Part shown: positions 24,502 through 36,370 of the stretch, piece by piece | Layout of the letters: each line of letters begins with the position of its first letter | Position numbering within the stretch: the first letter of the stretch is position 1 | Assembly: GCA_026260175.1 (NCBI GenBank) | Contig: JAKCWW010000414.1 | Coordinates: forward strand, 1 to 64,000 | From: Reticulitermes lucifugus | Taxonomy: Eukaryota > Arthropoda > Insecta > Blattodea > Rhinotermitidae | DNA: 64,000 nt | Reading direction: 5' to 3' | Notes under the pieces: generated by a model | Told to the model about the DNA's origin: nothing | Database searches by the model: none | The model's input: only the letters and a program-made list of their open reading frames with translations | Made by a program: the position numbers and the translations under genes

Positions 24502-24620
24502 GCGCCGCGTCACTGCCCGACGTTTCGAGAAAATGCAGTGGTCTCATCTTAAATGTTCGAAATGCCCAAGTAGACCCTTACCTAAAAGTGTCCGGTACCA
24601 AACACCGAGTGACGCGGCGC
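24502..24620. repeat. 13-bp perfect inverted repeat flanking 93 bp
   Basis: gcgccgcgtcact at 24502-24514 and its exact reverse complement agtgacgcggcgc at 24608-24620. The interior contains 'cgacgtttcgagaaa', the motif shared with 17990-18135 and 57479. No target-site duplication is evident next to the arms. Confidence 0.7.
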
Positions 24621-25854
24621 CGAATCTCAGGAGAACGGGGCCCTAAATTGCCATGTTGTTTGATGGTATAGTTAAGTAATGTTTACAAGTCCACAGCAGG
24701 AAATATTTTTATGAGTTCTGCTGGGAACTGCTTGTTTTTATTGGATTGCTTAGAACAGTTCGCGAAGAAAACAACACACAACGTACATTGTATGTTGGGA
24801 AGCCGAGACAAGTCGTGGAGTTGCAATCGTATGTAAGATACGTTACTTCTCTTGTATCATCATAGCAACTACACATGCAACAGTTAACACCGGACTGTAC
24901 AGTCATGACTGTATTGCATGAGTATCAGTTTTACTACCGATTCGTTTCACAGAGCTTTATAGATAATGGACAGGCTCCATCAATAATTCCTCGTTTCATC
25001 ATCAGTAACATTGTCAGCAACCTTCAAACGTTGACTGCTAATACAATAAATAAAACAAACAAGAGAACCCATGAAATTGGGAACGACAGAAATAATTCAC
25101 GGTAAAAATTAGCATATTGTGTGTCGGACTACATACTGAAATTGATACATTCACAACTCCCGCCTCTTTTGATGATGAATTATATGTACAATGGACGTAT
25201 GCATGTCTACGTCTGTTCAGCATGTTGTTGTGGACAACTCTGATATGAATAGAACAAAAAATGGGAAGAGACTGACATAAAATCAGAGTGAATGTATTAC
25301 AGAAACAATCAGTGAAGCAGAATGCATATAAATATGGGTTATAGGCATAACCGGAATTACAGTGACCTAAACCATATTTAATACAGAGCAGGGAACTGAC
25401 ATTGTCCTTTATTACGCAGCACATAAGTATACGTTCAGTTCAAGTATTGTAATATCCGCCCTTCACAATTAGCATACAGTGCCGGATGTTCATGCGAGTC
25501 ATATGTTAATTGAGGTGCCTAAACTCAATGAAATAACGTTTCCTGTAGGACGCTCGCGCGCAGGATGCTGTTGCTGCCTCAGCCGCCTGGTGGTTTTGGA
25601 CCACCCTTCATGCAGAGACCGGAATTGTCCCAATTAGCATACGAGATGATACATATCAAGATGGAAGCAGGATATACGCGCGGTATGGCGTATTGGAAAT
25701 AATTTATTATGATTTACAGTCTGTTCCGGTGTCTCAGGATATTACGAGTACGTTAGTCGTGGAAAAAGAAAATTGTTCAGTAGGTGAGTAGGAGAGGAAA
25801 TTTCAAATTCTTATTTAGTGTAAGAATATTCTACTAAGTAACTCAATGAAGCAG
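24621..25854. other. Anonymous sequence
   Basis: A 128-codon minus frame at 25038-25424 is Cys/Tyr-rich and unrecognised; I do not count it as a gene. CpG-rich patch near 25550-25600. Confidence 0.45.
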
Positions 25855-26205
25855 AGTCCTTCTTGAGAAGCCAATAATGCTTCAACCTTTAAAAAATTCT
25901 ACCTTTTATGGAACATGAAGTTTCACCATTGCGTTCACAAGAGTCCTTATATCCATTATGAGTCAGATGAATTTAGCCTACATTATCACAGTCTAGTTCT
26001 TTAAAATCCATTTTAATATCATGCCCCCATTACGCTTTTATTTCGCAACTAATCTCGGCCCCTCAAATTTTCAGGGTGAAATTTTGTATGCTTGTAACAT
26101 ACCATGCTAAATTTATCCTTCATTTCAGCACCCTGATAATGAACTGTGGAAAGCAGACCTACAAATTATGAAGCTCCTCTTTATGTAAGTCTAAAATTTC
26201 CTGCA
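25855..26205 (-). mobile_element. LINE (RTE-like) C-terminal and 3' end, decayed
   Basis: Minus-strand reading from 26205 down gives 'HKEELHNL' (family HNEELHNLYSS), 'DIKMDFKELDCDNVG' (family DNIKMDLREIGWGDVD), 'IHLTHNGYKD' (family IHLAQDRDQW) and a 'LVNAMVKLHVP' terminal segment (family LVNAVMNLRVP). The tail 'ccttttatggaacatgaag' on the plus strand at about 25901-25920 matches the other minus-strand copies. Confidence 0.8.
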
Positions 26206-27059
26206 TTTTTTTCTTTGGGCAAAACTTTCTCGATATCCACGAGACACGCGTCACAAAGCATGTTAATAGCGAATGTGGCTTTAGTTCTAATTTTCGAGGC
26301 TAAAGAAGGAATTATTTTTAGGCAACCGTACTGTCTACGTTAAGGGACTTAGTCCTGGAATGCTGTGAAGTGAAAATAGGATATATGTACACAGACATAC
26401 ACACTTTTGAATATTGTGAATTGCAAATAGAGACGCAAAAAACCTAATATCTCTAAAGGTATTATAGAGAAATAAAAATATATTCAGTTATACTGAAAAC
26501 TGAAATATTTCCAACATTTGACTTTATTAACAAATTTATTTAATAGTTAGTTTATGTAGTATTTATGGGTCACTTCACGACGTCAGTAGATCAGTCTTCC
26601 AGACTTACAGCGTCGAAGGAGCACATTATTTGTGAATAATGAGTTATGCTGGGTAAAAAGGAAATAGTTACCGAACCATAAGTTGCTACTAAGTGAAATT
26701 CCCGGCCTTATGACCCCAATACCTCTTCACATTGATTTTCCATTACAGTTTATGCGACACCCTTATTCTTATCCGGCCTGCAAGAAAAATCAATACCCTG
26801 CTTCATATGCTTATGCTCCGGTGCTCTGGTGATCGGTTCTCAAAATCCATCAACCCCACTGCATATAATGGTGTTGCTGGACATACTGCCCCATTCGGCG
26901 TTATGTAAATGCACTGACGATACATTTATTTTCATGTCACAGAGATAATGGATTAATTCCCGATATCTAAGCTGTAGGATACACGCTAATCTTTTTTAAA
27001 AAGTCACACTCCATGGTGTCTAACGCTAAGACACCTTCTCTCTCGGCTGTTCATTAATG
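26206..27059. other. Anonymous sequence
   Basis: Nothing recognised. Confidence 0.5.
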
Positions 27060-27445
27060 TGTTAATGGCCCGAATCCGAACCCTAAGACCAAGATGAAAC
27101 CAAACCACATCCTAAAAATATTTTTCTTTGTGCATAGTTTTTAATACTCTGATGACTGTGTTTTTTTCAAAACGATCCCTTCTCTTCAGATTTTCCGACT
27201 AAAAATTCGTATGTCTCAATTATTCCATGTGTAATCATTTGTCCAGCCACTCCCGTCCTTCTTGACACGATCACACAAGTAATATTTTTAAACAGTGTAC
27301 GTGTAAAATTTCTCGTTGTGCAGTTTCCTCTTTCCTCAACCTACGCCTATTGCCTCTTGGGTTCAAATATTGTTCTCAGTATCCTGTTCTCAAGTACCTC
27401 AAATTTACGTTGAAGTTGGCAAACGTTTTTCAACAAAGTAAGAAA
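27060..27445 (-). mobile_element. LINE (RTE-like) C-terminal fragment
   Basis: Minus-strand translation from about 27430 gives QRKFEVLENRILRTIFEPKR (family EHRLRVFENRVLRRIFGPKR) and further on 'YEFLVGKSEEKGSF' (family YRLLVGKPEGKRPL). The part toward the 3' end is too decayed to define the boundary. Confidence 0.75.
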
Positions 27446-27453
27446 CTAATTAT

Positions 27454-27948
27454 ATGGAACAGTTTTTTAACCTGCTAGTCAGATATATAGGAGACGGTGG
27501 CTGCTACCAGTGCACTTGTTGGATTCCATGTCATATGGCGAACTTAGGATATGAAGATATTTGCCAACAGTTATACATGTTACAGCTATCATATTCTGTC
27601 CCCTCTCTCAAACAAATCCATTTCTGTAGCCTGGCGAGGGGAGAAGTTGTCAGTTGGCAAATATCCCTCGGCTCCCACGAACACATCTCCTCAAAAGAAC
27701 GCCAGTGTGTATGTGTGTGGCTCTATGTGTGTGGACAGCTTCAGCGTGGGGAATTTGCACTTCAGAGTGTCAATATTCCTGACAATACAACTGTAGCAGG
27801 TCGGCTGTTACGTATACAATTTCTAAATTCCGTTTACATATTTATTACTCAGCAGTCCTATTACATACAGAATCACCTGCTCATTCCCTTCATCGCTGGA
27901 CACAAAGCACATGAACTTACAAATACTCTGGTAACTTATGGAAAATAA
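27454..27948 (+). CDS. Unrecognised 164-codon open frame
   Basis: This is the longest open frame in the window. The translated product begins MEQFFNLLVRYIGDGG and is rich in Cys, Gln, Tyr and Val with mixed composition. I see no domain, signal peptide or clear membrane segment, no splice-site pattern and no partner exon. It starts right after a minus-strand LINE fragment. By a rough estimate from stop-codon frequency in DNA of this composition, one frame of about this length is not surprising in 64 kb. I list it only because of its length. Confidence 0.12.
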   Translation: MEQFFNLLVRYIGDGGCYQCTCWIPCHMANLGYEDICQQLYMLQLSYSVPSLKQIHFCSLARGEVVSWQISLGSHEHISSKERQCVCVWLYVCGQLQRGEFALQSVNIPDNTTVAGRLLRIQFLNSVYIFITQQSYYIQNHLLIPFIAGHKAHELTNTLVTYGK

Positions 27949-28059
27949 AATGTGTAATTCTTGCGTAAGTTAAAGGAATGAATGTGTAAATATACAGCCC
28001 CAGAGGAATAGAACCTCTGCGCCAGTTTTATTAAACCTGAAAGTTTATTTCGTGTCCAA

Positions 28060-28325
28060 AAGAGACCCCAAATGGACCCTACCCATTGCAGAAAAATCCA
28101 GTCCACACGCTCTCAACTTATTTCGTTAATATCTATTTTAACTATATCCCATCTATTTCTAGGTCTTCCTATTTGTCCCTTCAGGTTTTCCCACCACAAT
28201 AGCTCAATGAATATGCTTTGTCAATTTCGTCCTTCGTCTTATGTCAAACCATTCTCCTAAGTATCCTGTTCTTGAATATCCTGAGTTTATATTATTTCCT
28301 CAATGTGAGGGGCATTTTGAAAAAT
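28060..28325 (-). mobile_element. LINE (RTE-like) C-terminal fragment with internal deletion
   Basis: Minus-strand reading from about 28320 gives 'LTLRK' then YKLRIFKNRILRRMV (family LTLREEHRLRVFENRVLRRIF). It then jumps to VVGKPEGTNRK (family LLVGKPEGKRPLGRP) and 'VKIDINEIS' with a VDW segment (family IKMDLREIGWGDVDWI). The WRKLHNEELHDLYSS block is largely lost between the two halves. Confidence 0.8.
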
Positions 28326-29879
28326 TATGAAATTTTCGGTCAGGGTAGCAAGCCTCAAAATCAAGAATGCGAGATTTTTGGACATGACCCAGGAATATTA
28401 ACCAGTCCACATACACTCGGTGATTCGCTGTTCAGTAATTCAAATTAAATATGTGGTTCCCACGTCCTTTCTGTAAACGTGTAGTACTTTTCTGTAAAAA
28501 CCAAACACTTTTTTCGTCTTCCGTACGTCTACCTCTCACTCATGTCTGCGCTAATAACACGCGTACAATAAGCCTCAGCCAGCTGAAGGTATCCGAGCAC
28601 AGGTTTACGAACTCTGCCTGTCCCGGTGGTCACGTGCCGGCCCGAGCTGTCAAGTGGCGGCGGGAATCCGAACACTCTGTCCCCGCTTTCCCGGATTATC
28701 CCGCCTAGCTCTCTGTGGGGGGAAAAAAGGGAGTTAGAATTCCATCTTCTACTCCCCCTTTCATCCAGGACTAGGGAGGTATTTGCATTATAAGGTGTAT
28801 AAGCAATTAAGCCGATTAAAATTTATTAAAGTTGAGTTGACATTCGTGACTCAGTGAGTAAAATGACAAGATGTGGAACTGATGGTTTTCCTGTTGTAAC
28901 ACCCGGACACAGGGTGACTGGGATTGTGCAAGTTAGGGGCTTGAAAGAACGAAGGGACAGAATCACAATTTTGCTTCGTTGTGTAAGAATAGGCTGAACA
29001 CTGACGGTGTTAAATTATGCTGGTGAGTTACTTCATGAGATTAATGCAGTAAATCGTAAGCGATGGTACACTGGCAGCGTACTCAGCAATGCTATACTCA
29101 TCCTTACAGCTTAATGTCTCGGATTATAAGAGTATAATACACAAAAAGTTACAGGGTAAGGGAAAAAGTATGCTTTGTAATCTTGAACCAGCACAAAATT
29201 GCCCAGACAAAACTCAAATGAACTCAAAGGGTACTGAAACGGCCATTAAGCTGTTTCTTCTCTCGACAACAGGAATACACTGTTACAATAAAACAGACGT
29301 GTTTGATTGTTATAATGACAGTTTTCGCATTAAATTAAGCATAAAAGCTTTCGTTACAACGGCCCTATATATTAACGCCACTTAAGACGCTGGTGCCTAT
29401 AACATCCGCCCGCTATTTTGACTGACACATTGGTTTGGGTGTGAGAGAGACGAAAAAGACGTAGGTTCGGAAATAGCGGCAAACACGCACATGGCTGAGG
29501 AATAGTAAAACAGGATATAAAACCAGAAAATTTTAAAAATAAAAATGTATCAGTACCTGCGAATTAGAAGTGGATTTTTACATAAGACAGCATAAGGAAA
29601 TATGAAACTACAAGACAACTCCCGCATGAAACTTACTATCAAAAAGTACACGTTTGACTGCTTTACGACATGCTGGCACACGCTTTAACCGCGGCCTTGA
29701 ATATTTCGTGTGTCTCTAACACAGGGTCTGCAAAGAGACTGACGAAGTGCTGAACTTTGAGCCTCAATTCCCTACAGAGGCAGTGATGTCCTCTTTGCCA
29801 CCGTGGCGTCCTATCGGAGAGTCACCATAGGCATAGCGGCAGGGACGTGAGGCTTCACACTCACCTCTTTCCAGTGAAG
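28326..29879. other. Anonymous sequence with a CpG-rich patch
   Basis: Positions 28615-28715 are notably GC- and CpG-rich compared with the surroundings but contain no recognised gene or tRNA-like box. A 98-codon plus frame at 29089-29385 is unrecognised. Confidence 0.45.
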
Positions 29880-30830
29880 AGTTTAAGAATGAGGGGATCT
29901 ACGCCACCTCCTCCAGACGTCTCATGGCGTAATATTGTCATTGAGTTTGGTATAGCCACGAATCTAGTTAGGTTAATTATAATTCGTTTAAATGGAGCCT
30001 CTAATAAATTCCGAATAGATGAAGATTTTTCTGATACGTTTCCTCTTCCGCATGATCTGAAAAAAGAAACTGCTATATCGCCATTTCTTTCCAACTTTGC
30101 TTTGGAATAAGCCTTCGGAAGGTTCAAGAAAAACAAGGAGGGACGAAGAATGAATAGGTGATATAAGCTTATTGTCTATGTTGTTGATAATGATAATTTG
30201 CTGGGCGAAAACATACATACTATGAACAAAAACACAGAAAGTTTATTATTTTCGAGGAAGGAAGTTGGTCTAAAACTAAGTGCTGAGAAAACTCAGTATA
30301 TTTCCTTGTCTCGTATACAGAATAGAGAAATATATAACAATGTGTAGATAGCTAATAAATCTTTTAAAAATGATCCGTTCAGATATTTGGGAACAACACC
30401 AGCAAATCAAAATTACATGCATACAGAAATTAAGAACGGTTTCAATTCAGGGAATTCCCACTAAAATTTGTTCCGGAATCTTTCGTCGTACTCTTCGCTA
30501 TCTATGAAAATAAAAATAAAAATATAAAGAACTGTAGTTTTCCTTTTTTTATGTGGGTATGAAACTTGTTCTCTTACATAAGGGAAGAATATAGGCTGAA
30601 AGTGTTCGAGAATAATACGCTGAGGAAGGTATTTGGGACTAAGGAGGATGTAACAGGGCAGTGCAGAAAATGTCATAATGAAGAGCTTCATGACTTTTAT
30701 GCGTCACAAAATAGTATTCAAGTGATCAAATAAACGAGAATGAGATAGGCAAGGCATGAGGAGCATAAGGAGGAAAGGAGAAATACACAGAGTTTGGGTG
30801 GGGAAACAGGAAGCTACAGACTGTAAACCA
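29880..30830 (+). mobile_element. LINE (RTE-like): longest reverse transcriptase remnant in window
   Basis: In order on the plus strand: 'IEFGIATNLVRLIIIRLNG' (family LIEFGIPKKLVRLIKMCL); 'DEDFSDTFPLPHDLKKE' and 'ISPFLSNFALE' (family FLSDTFPIHNGLKQGDALSPLLFNFALE); 'YKLIVYVVDNDNLLGENIHT' (family LLVYADDVNMLGENIDT; the catalytic A-D-D is changed to V-V-D); 'GLKLSAEKTQYISLSR'; 'FRYLGTTPANQNYM' (the thumb YLG motif); a 'CGYETCSLT' segment (family GCETWSLTL); and 'VGKQEA' near 30798. The catalytic change and many frame breaks make it inactive. It belongs to the same family as all other LINE pieces here. Confidence 0.9.
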
Positions 30831-31499
30831 CATATAAGATGCAGGAGTGCAGTAATGCTGTATTTTATTCTGAGGTTCGCTGCTGATGGTTTGTACGAAA
30901 CTGAAATATATAGGGAAATAAAAAACAGATATTGTTATACACTGAATATATATGTCTGAATATATATACACGTTGATAATTATAGATTGAATATTAATGT
31001 TAAGACCTTTATTTGTGAAACGTGATCCAAAATATTCTGATAGCTGTCACTGAAGTCTACAGATAACTGGTAATTCAAATATCACTTCTGAAATCAAGAT
31101 AAATAATATATTGATATTAATAAGTATAATAAAAGTTCGCAGCGCATTTGTGTTGTCCTTACAAAGAAATTCAGCAACTAAGCCTATGTATTTTATCAAC
31201 CTACCGCACACCGGGACAAGTAGTTACATTTTGCAACCTCATAAACAACTTGAAAAGTTCTTAAATTTTAATTACAAAGACAAGACAAAATATATACCTA
31301 AGAAGGACTACGATGACCGTAATGTTATGCAACAGCATTATTTCAATGTGTATATAGTGGTACAAGAAGGATTCAGGGAAAAGATCGTATGTATTTGCCT
31401 GTTTACAGTTTATTTGAAGATACAGTCAGTAACGCAGGCTAAGCCCACATAGCGTCAAATGACTGAATAATAGTTGACAATAATTTGGAAGGAATTGTG
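30831..31499. other. Anonymous sequence
   Basis: A 113-codon plus frame at 31111-31452 is unrecognised and has no neighbours to support it. Nothing else seen. Confidence 0.45.
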
Positions 31500-31671
31500 G
31501 AAGTAGACATTTGAGGCCTAATTTCAGGAACTTCCCGAGCACTTGCCTGGAGACATTGAGGAATATCACGGAAATCCTCAGTCAGGGTAATTGGTGAGAA
31601 GAGGGAGAAATGTTATACTTAACGACGCTGCCAGTTGCTAAGATCGTATAAAGTCTGTGGTACATGAATTA
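31500..31671. repeat. Possible unclassified interspersed repeat
   Basis: A phrase near 31539-31585 (gagcacttgcctggagac) and a 'cttaacgacgctg' near 31620 look like recurring pieces of SINE-body sequence that I associate with insect genomes, but no second full copy lies in the window to confirm it. Confidence 0.3.
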
Positions 31672-31853
31672 CATATGAGTATGGAGCACTGGAGAAATGA
31701 TACTGACAGGGGAAAACCAAAGTACTCGGAGAAAATGCTGTGCCACTGCCACTAGATCCACCAAAACTCCCGCATGGACCGACCTGGGATCCAACTCAGT
31801 CCTCCGTAGTGAGAGGCCGGCACTAACCGCCAGAGCCACAGTACGGTAAGTTT
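31672..31853 (-). mobile_element. SINE, same family as 9336-9610
   Basis: Plus-strand 'actgacaggggaaaacc' from about 31691 to 'gccacagtacgg' at about 31846 aligns end to end with 9451-9602, including the head with 'actaaccgccagagccac' (A box reversed) and a degenerate B box near 31797. It is more diverged than the 9336 copy, and its outermost 3' tail was not found. Confidence 0.85.
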
Positions 31854-31856
31854 AGT

Positions 31857-31940
31857 AGGTCCCGGTCGGGATTCAGACCGGACACATCCAAATTGTAAGT
31901 CAGAAGCGTTTCCGTTTGAGCAACTTGTTCGGTAGAAGTA
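31857..31940 (-). repeat. Second tRNA-like unit abutting the SINE
   Basis: Minus-strand 'gttgctcaaacgg' (A-box-like) and 'ccggtctgaatcccg' (B-box-like) at tRNA spacing lie immediately 5' of the SINE at 31672-31853. No cloverleaf with intact arms was found, so it is not called as a functional tRNA. Confidence 0.5.
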
Positions 31941-33520
31941 CGTATTAAAGTAATGTGAACCCCGGAGAGTTACCAGTATGAGATATTGAACAGCCAACAC
32001 AAAGGGTTGCCATAGACTGGAGGGCTGAGGGTACAAGGTAATGCAGTTTTTAATACACATGCACATATGATTCCATTTGCCCTACACCTCTTTAAAGTTC
32101 TCCCCCGATACCCAGTTTACATCCCCTAGAAAACACATTAACACAAAATTGTAGGGGCAGATTTTAGAAAATGAAATGTCGAAGGGGGAAGTGGTGGGCG
32201 CTTGAATTTTCTATGTGTGAAGAGCAAGCTTGGTGTAAAGATGATGATGGGATGGAGATGAAATTAAATACTGAGGGAGGGTGTATGCACTCGACAGAGT
32301 GAATTGCGTATAATATTGCGAGATTATCTCGCCAACCAATCAAAGCGAGTCACTCTTTCCCTTCCTGCTCCCACCCACCATGTAAGATGTATTTCCGTAG
32401 ATCTAATCAGCAGGCCCTGAATAGATTAATTCACATGGGGTTCATGAAAAATTGAAATAGTCTGTCGTGCATTTCCACGTCAAGATGAATTATTAGCAAC
32501 ATAGGGCGCCTCTAAACACGTTCATTTTCTGACCTCCAATTAAAATTTTGCACTGTCTGTTTCTACCCAGACATATGACACAGGCTACAATAAATAATGC
32601 CTTTCAGACCTACAGCATAAAGAATAGGCCCTAAGTTGCCTTTTGACGGAGTGATGCATTTCTGAACTATACGTGTACAGAAATCAGGAGGAAAGAAGAT
32701 ATCAACTTCATAAGATCTGTCTTTTCTTGTCTATATTTCTCTCTTAGTTCTCTGTTCATCTTCTATTGTGCGTTTTATTAGTCATTCAATAATGAAAAAG
32801 GAGTAAATACTACTTACTATGTTTATATTGACAGATAGAATCTTGACTTTTACGTAGCTGCAATTGTGACACAAGTTTTCGAGCTAAAAAGTCTTTCCGC
32901 ACCCAAAGAAACAGCAGTGTAACCTGTTACCCTCTCAGCGTGTTCGACACTTCGTTATCGCAAAATCGCAGTGGCCAGGTGCAGCTGACGGACTGCGGGA
33001 TCAGTTTGAATAACAACACTTTCATAAAATATCATAGAACTCCTACTCTGTAGACTACGCAACAAACTAGTTGAACATCGTTATGCTTTTTCCACGATAG
33101 GGATCACTGCCACGTTGATGACGTAATTACCCCCACCCGCTGAGTTTGCTTCCGGTATGAAAGCTGCGGAATAATAGATCCACGTTAATTTTCCAACTCT
33201 GCAAAGCCACAACCAACCTCGGTAATTTTAATGATACAAGCATTTACAATTTTGCTACGGGCTGTTTATGTGTTTTGTTTTCACGTTTGACCCCTGAAGA
33301 ACGTATGCGTTTACAAGCGCGATATACAGAACTGAAGCATTAAAGCATGATAATATAGACTGGTGTGGGGGGAACAAACGAGGTTATGGAGGACTGGTTG
33401 ATTAGCATAAATGTTTGTACACAAATTATAATTTTTAATGCTTTCCCGTGTGATACTAAAGCAGTAATGTAAACACACATATCCTATTCTTCGTGCGCTG
33501 CCGGTGTGGAGAGTATAGGC

Positions 33521-33557
<37 letters not shown>

Positions 33558-34979
33558 GCCCTACACGGTTACGCTTGTGTGTTCGCACTTCACACACCCT
33601 TCAAATGGTGTCCCCATATTTGCCCGTAATGCAAGTTTTGAGACATTCTAGCCGTTCCTTTAGTTCAGGACGGTCTCTGTATTAATCTAGTTTTCCATTT
33701 GCTGCCTTTTGAATATTGACGTTCATGTAAATTACACATAAAGTTTGAGCTCGTAACTCTCAAGAAACAAAACCGGTGTCCTTTATAAGAACCAACCAGT
33801 TAGTATTGTTGAGGAAAATACTATATTGTTAGAAAAGTACGGCATGTATCAACACAGCGCGGCAAAGTGCAGAATTCGTTAATGTTACATAACGTGGTAC
33901 ACGTATTTACCACTGGGATTACAAGGTTAGAAATTTCCATTTCCTACCGAAAGTCTTTGTTTTTAGTTGTGTTTCATCTAGTATATCACTTGGAGTTCTT
34001 TCTTTTCTCACTGTTTTCCTTAGCCAAAGTTTTACCTTCATATGAAAGTAATGGAAATTTAAAGCATGCTTTCTTACTTGTCAATTAAGTTCCGGTTCAT
34101 CGTTGTATGTACCGACATGTTTGATCAAACGTGTATATATCCCAGACAACTTCAAGGGGAACGTCCTTTTACAAGCATTTAAAATGGAAAGCTTGTTCTA
34201 TAAGGGACATTTGTACTTGAGCTTCATTAAACACCATATCTTGAAGAGAGATCTTGTGCTTAATGAAGTACCACATCAACAACGTTTGGAGGACTGAAAT
34301 TACTTATAATTGTTATCTGCATGCGAACTAATAAAGGAATGTTGTGTGTGAAATGAGAAATAGTTTAAGTGAATAATTATTTGGGGAGACAATATTAAAA
34401 CGACAGCATATGTGATCATTCGCTGAAAAACTCATTTTTCTGTAAAGATGAGCTATGATCTGATAATGGTTGGCAATCTGAAAGTTGTGACATGTTTAAA
34501 TATTCGGTTTTGACAAAATTAATATCCCGGTTTGGTTCCATGCGGTGGTGTTGCCTGTTAAATAGCTGACAGACTGAAAAGTTTTTACTTGTTACGGTTT
34601 CTGGGGCACTCAAAATAATTTGAATACCATCACACAATATACACGTAGAAGCAATTTAGTGTAGATGGTTACTGTAGTCCATCCCTGTCGTTCTGGGATC
34701 GATTCAGAATCAATCCAGTGCAAAAATAGACAAAATGAACCAAGATATTCTGCGTTTAGAAACACTATTCCGAACGGTTTTGCTTTTGACAGCTGGAAAT
34801 GTCTCATATCCAAATAACATAAACCACTGCATGAAATGGCGTTGCATTGAAATGAGTTTCCTCGGCTTACACATTTTTTTCTTTCGTGCCACGAAGAAAT
34901 ACTCCAAGTTCACCAGCTTAATACAATTTATAATTTATAAATATATGTCTAAATAAATGATTCCATGGAACTTAGGCGT
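31941..34979. other. Anonymous sequence with a (TTA)n tract
   Basis: A (TTA)n/(ATT)n microsatellite lies at about 33521-33557. No gene or interspersed repeat recognised in the remaining 3 kb. Frames at 33867-34088 and 34103-34297 are unrecognised. Confidence 0.45.
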
Positions 34980-35125
34980 TCTTGAGAAGATAATGGTTCT
35001 TCAGCTAGTCAAGGAATTTCCCATAACCCAAAGCTTCATGACCGCGTTCACAAAAGCACGTCACTCGGTCCTATGCTGAGTCAGATTAATTCAGTTCACA
35101 TCATTCCATCCTATTTTAAGGCCTA
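34980..35125 (-). mobile_element. LINE 3' end
   Basis: Minus-strand 'ataggatggaatgatgtgaa' followed by 'ctgaattaatctgactcag' and the tail 'tcatgaagctttgggttatg' parallel the family's end (GWDDVDWIHLAQDRD, then VMNLRVP). The plus-strand 'agtcaaggaatttccc' is the tail motif also seen at 2517 and 15998. Confidence 0.65.
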
Positions 35126-36009
35126 TGTGACATTTTTAAGCACTTCACCAGCATTTGCCACCCCCCCACACACACACATAAATACAAAGCAGGAGTGACA
35201 ACTCCCAAACCACGACGCTTGTTAACATGTACACTACATAAAGAAATAAGACAAATGGCTGTGTTAGAGATCACATAAGCCTTCATCAAAATTTTGCCCT
35301 GCGGAGAAAAATAAATTCGCCGCAGCGACCGAATGCACAGAGACAGACTCCCTGTCGTACAGACCAACTGACATAAGGAGGACCGTTGAAGAGACTATTA
35401 GACAAATCAGGCCGGAGCAGATCAACAAACGGCACTATAGCTTCAGACTCTGATGGTGACGAAATTAATGGTGTTGATGATGATGATGATGACGATGTGA
35501 GTATTAAATTCTTCCCAGAGTCACGTCAGATTACCCTAATTATTAGCGATTATTTACGTCATACATATCATCGTTTATAAGCACGCAGATTGGAAGTTCG
35601 GAAGTTCGAGGGCATTATTTACAGATCGTTAAAGAAGTCCATGTAGGCTGTGCAGAATACTTCCGGCCGTTCGTTGCGTTCAGACAAGTGACTGTCAGGC
35701 ATAAAGTATTACAAACTACTTTACTGATAAGGGAACAAAGCGCAGACAGAAGCTTCTTCCAGAATGTTTTGTAATTTTCTGCTAAAGCGAAACATCATGA
35801 AAGTTTAACAGTGATAAACCAATTAATTTCTTTGTATACTGTATATGAACGTAAAGCATGAAAGTCTTCGTTTGTGTAACTAACACCAGCCAATCAACCA
35901 ACCAACCAAACAACAAACCAACCAAACAACCAACAAATCGACCAACCAACCAACCAAACAAACAAACAATCCCATCAAGCAGAGTGCTTTCTGGCAAGGA
36001 GCAGTCACT
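35126..36009. other. Anonymous sequence with microsatellites
   Basis: Contains a C-rich to (CA)n stretch at 35159-35180, a GAT-rich stretch at 35470-35500 (an Asp run in one frame), and an imperfect CCAA/AAAC tetranucleotide repeat at about 35887-35970. Confidence 0.6.
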
Positions 36010-36370
36010 CAACTAATGAACGAATATCCACCTCTCAAGAAACCGATGGTTCATTGCCGTGTTCACATAAGCTCGAAATTGGACCATATCGTAAAGCATT
36101 TAAATCAAATTTATAGGCTTCCTTTCTCAATACCAATTTTAATATTATCTTTGTACGTCTGTCTAGTTCTCGCAAATACCGTTCAGGATTTTCGACTTTT
36201 CTACACATTCGAAATATATGTCCTGTCTTGCTCCTTATTCTTATCAAAATAATATATTTAAATACAGAGCACAAATTACGAAACTCTTTATCATGTAATC
36301 TTCTCCATCTTCCTTTAGCCTTGCCTCTCTTCAGCTCAAACATCTTCATTCCCGCAGCCCAAGAAATCAA
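36010..36370 (-). mobile_element. LINE (RTE-like) C-terminal fragment
   Basis: A 111-codon open minus frame ends at 36035 and reads 'GRWRRLHDKEFRNLCSVFKY' (family GEWRKLHNEELHDLYSSPNI), 'RIRSKTGHIFRMCRK' (family KSRRMRWAGHVARMGE), 'IILKLVLRKEAYKFDLNAL' (family RRWEDNIKMDLREIG region) and 'EHGNEPSVS' at the very end. That final piece is the terminal VNAVMNLRVP segment in a shifted frame. The open frame is just a stretch without stops in a dead LINE, not a host gene. Confidence 0.85.

Noticed and set aside
25038-25424. 128-codon minus-strand frame rich in Cys and Tyr
   Set aside because: No recognisable domain, signal peptide or exon neighbours, and length within chance expectation.
31752-32066. 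104-codon open frame on the minus strand
   Set aside because: It overlaps both tRNA-like units of the SINE pair and has no coding signature beyond them.
35782-36012. Minus-strand frame with a GWLVG-type hydrophobic repeat
   Set aside because: Encoded by the CCAA/AAAC tetranucleotide repeat at 35887-35970, so it is repeat-derived.
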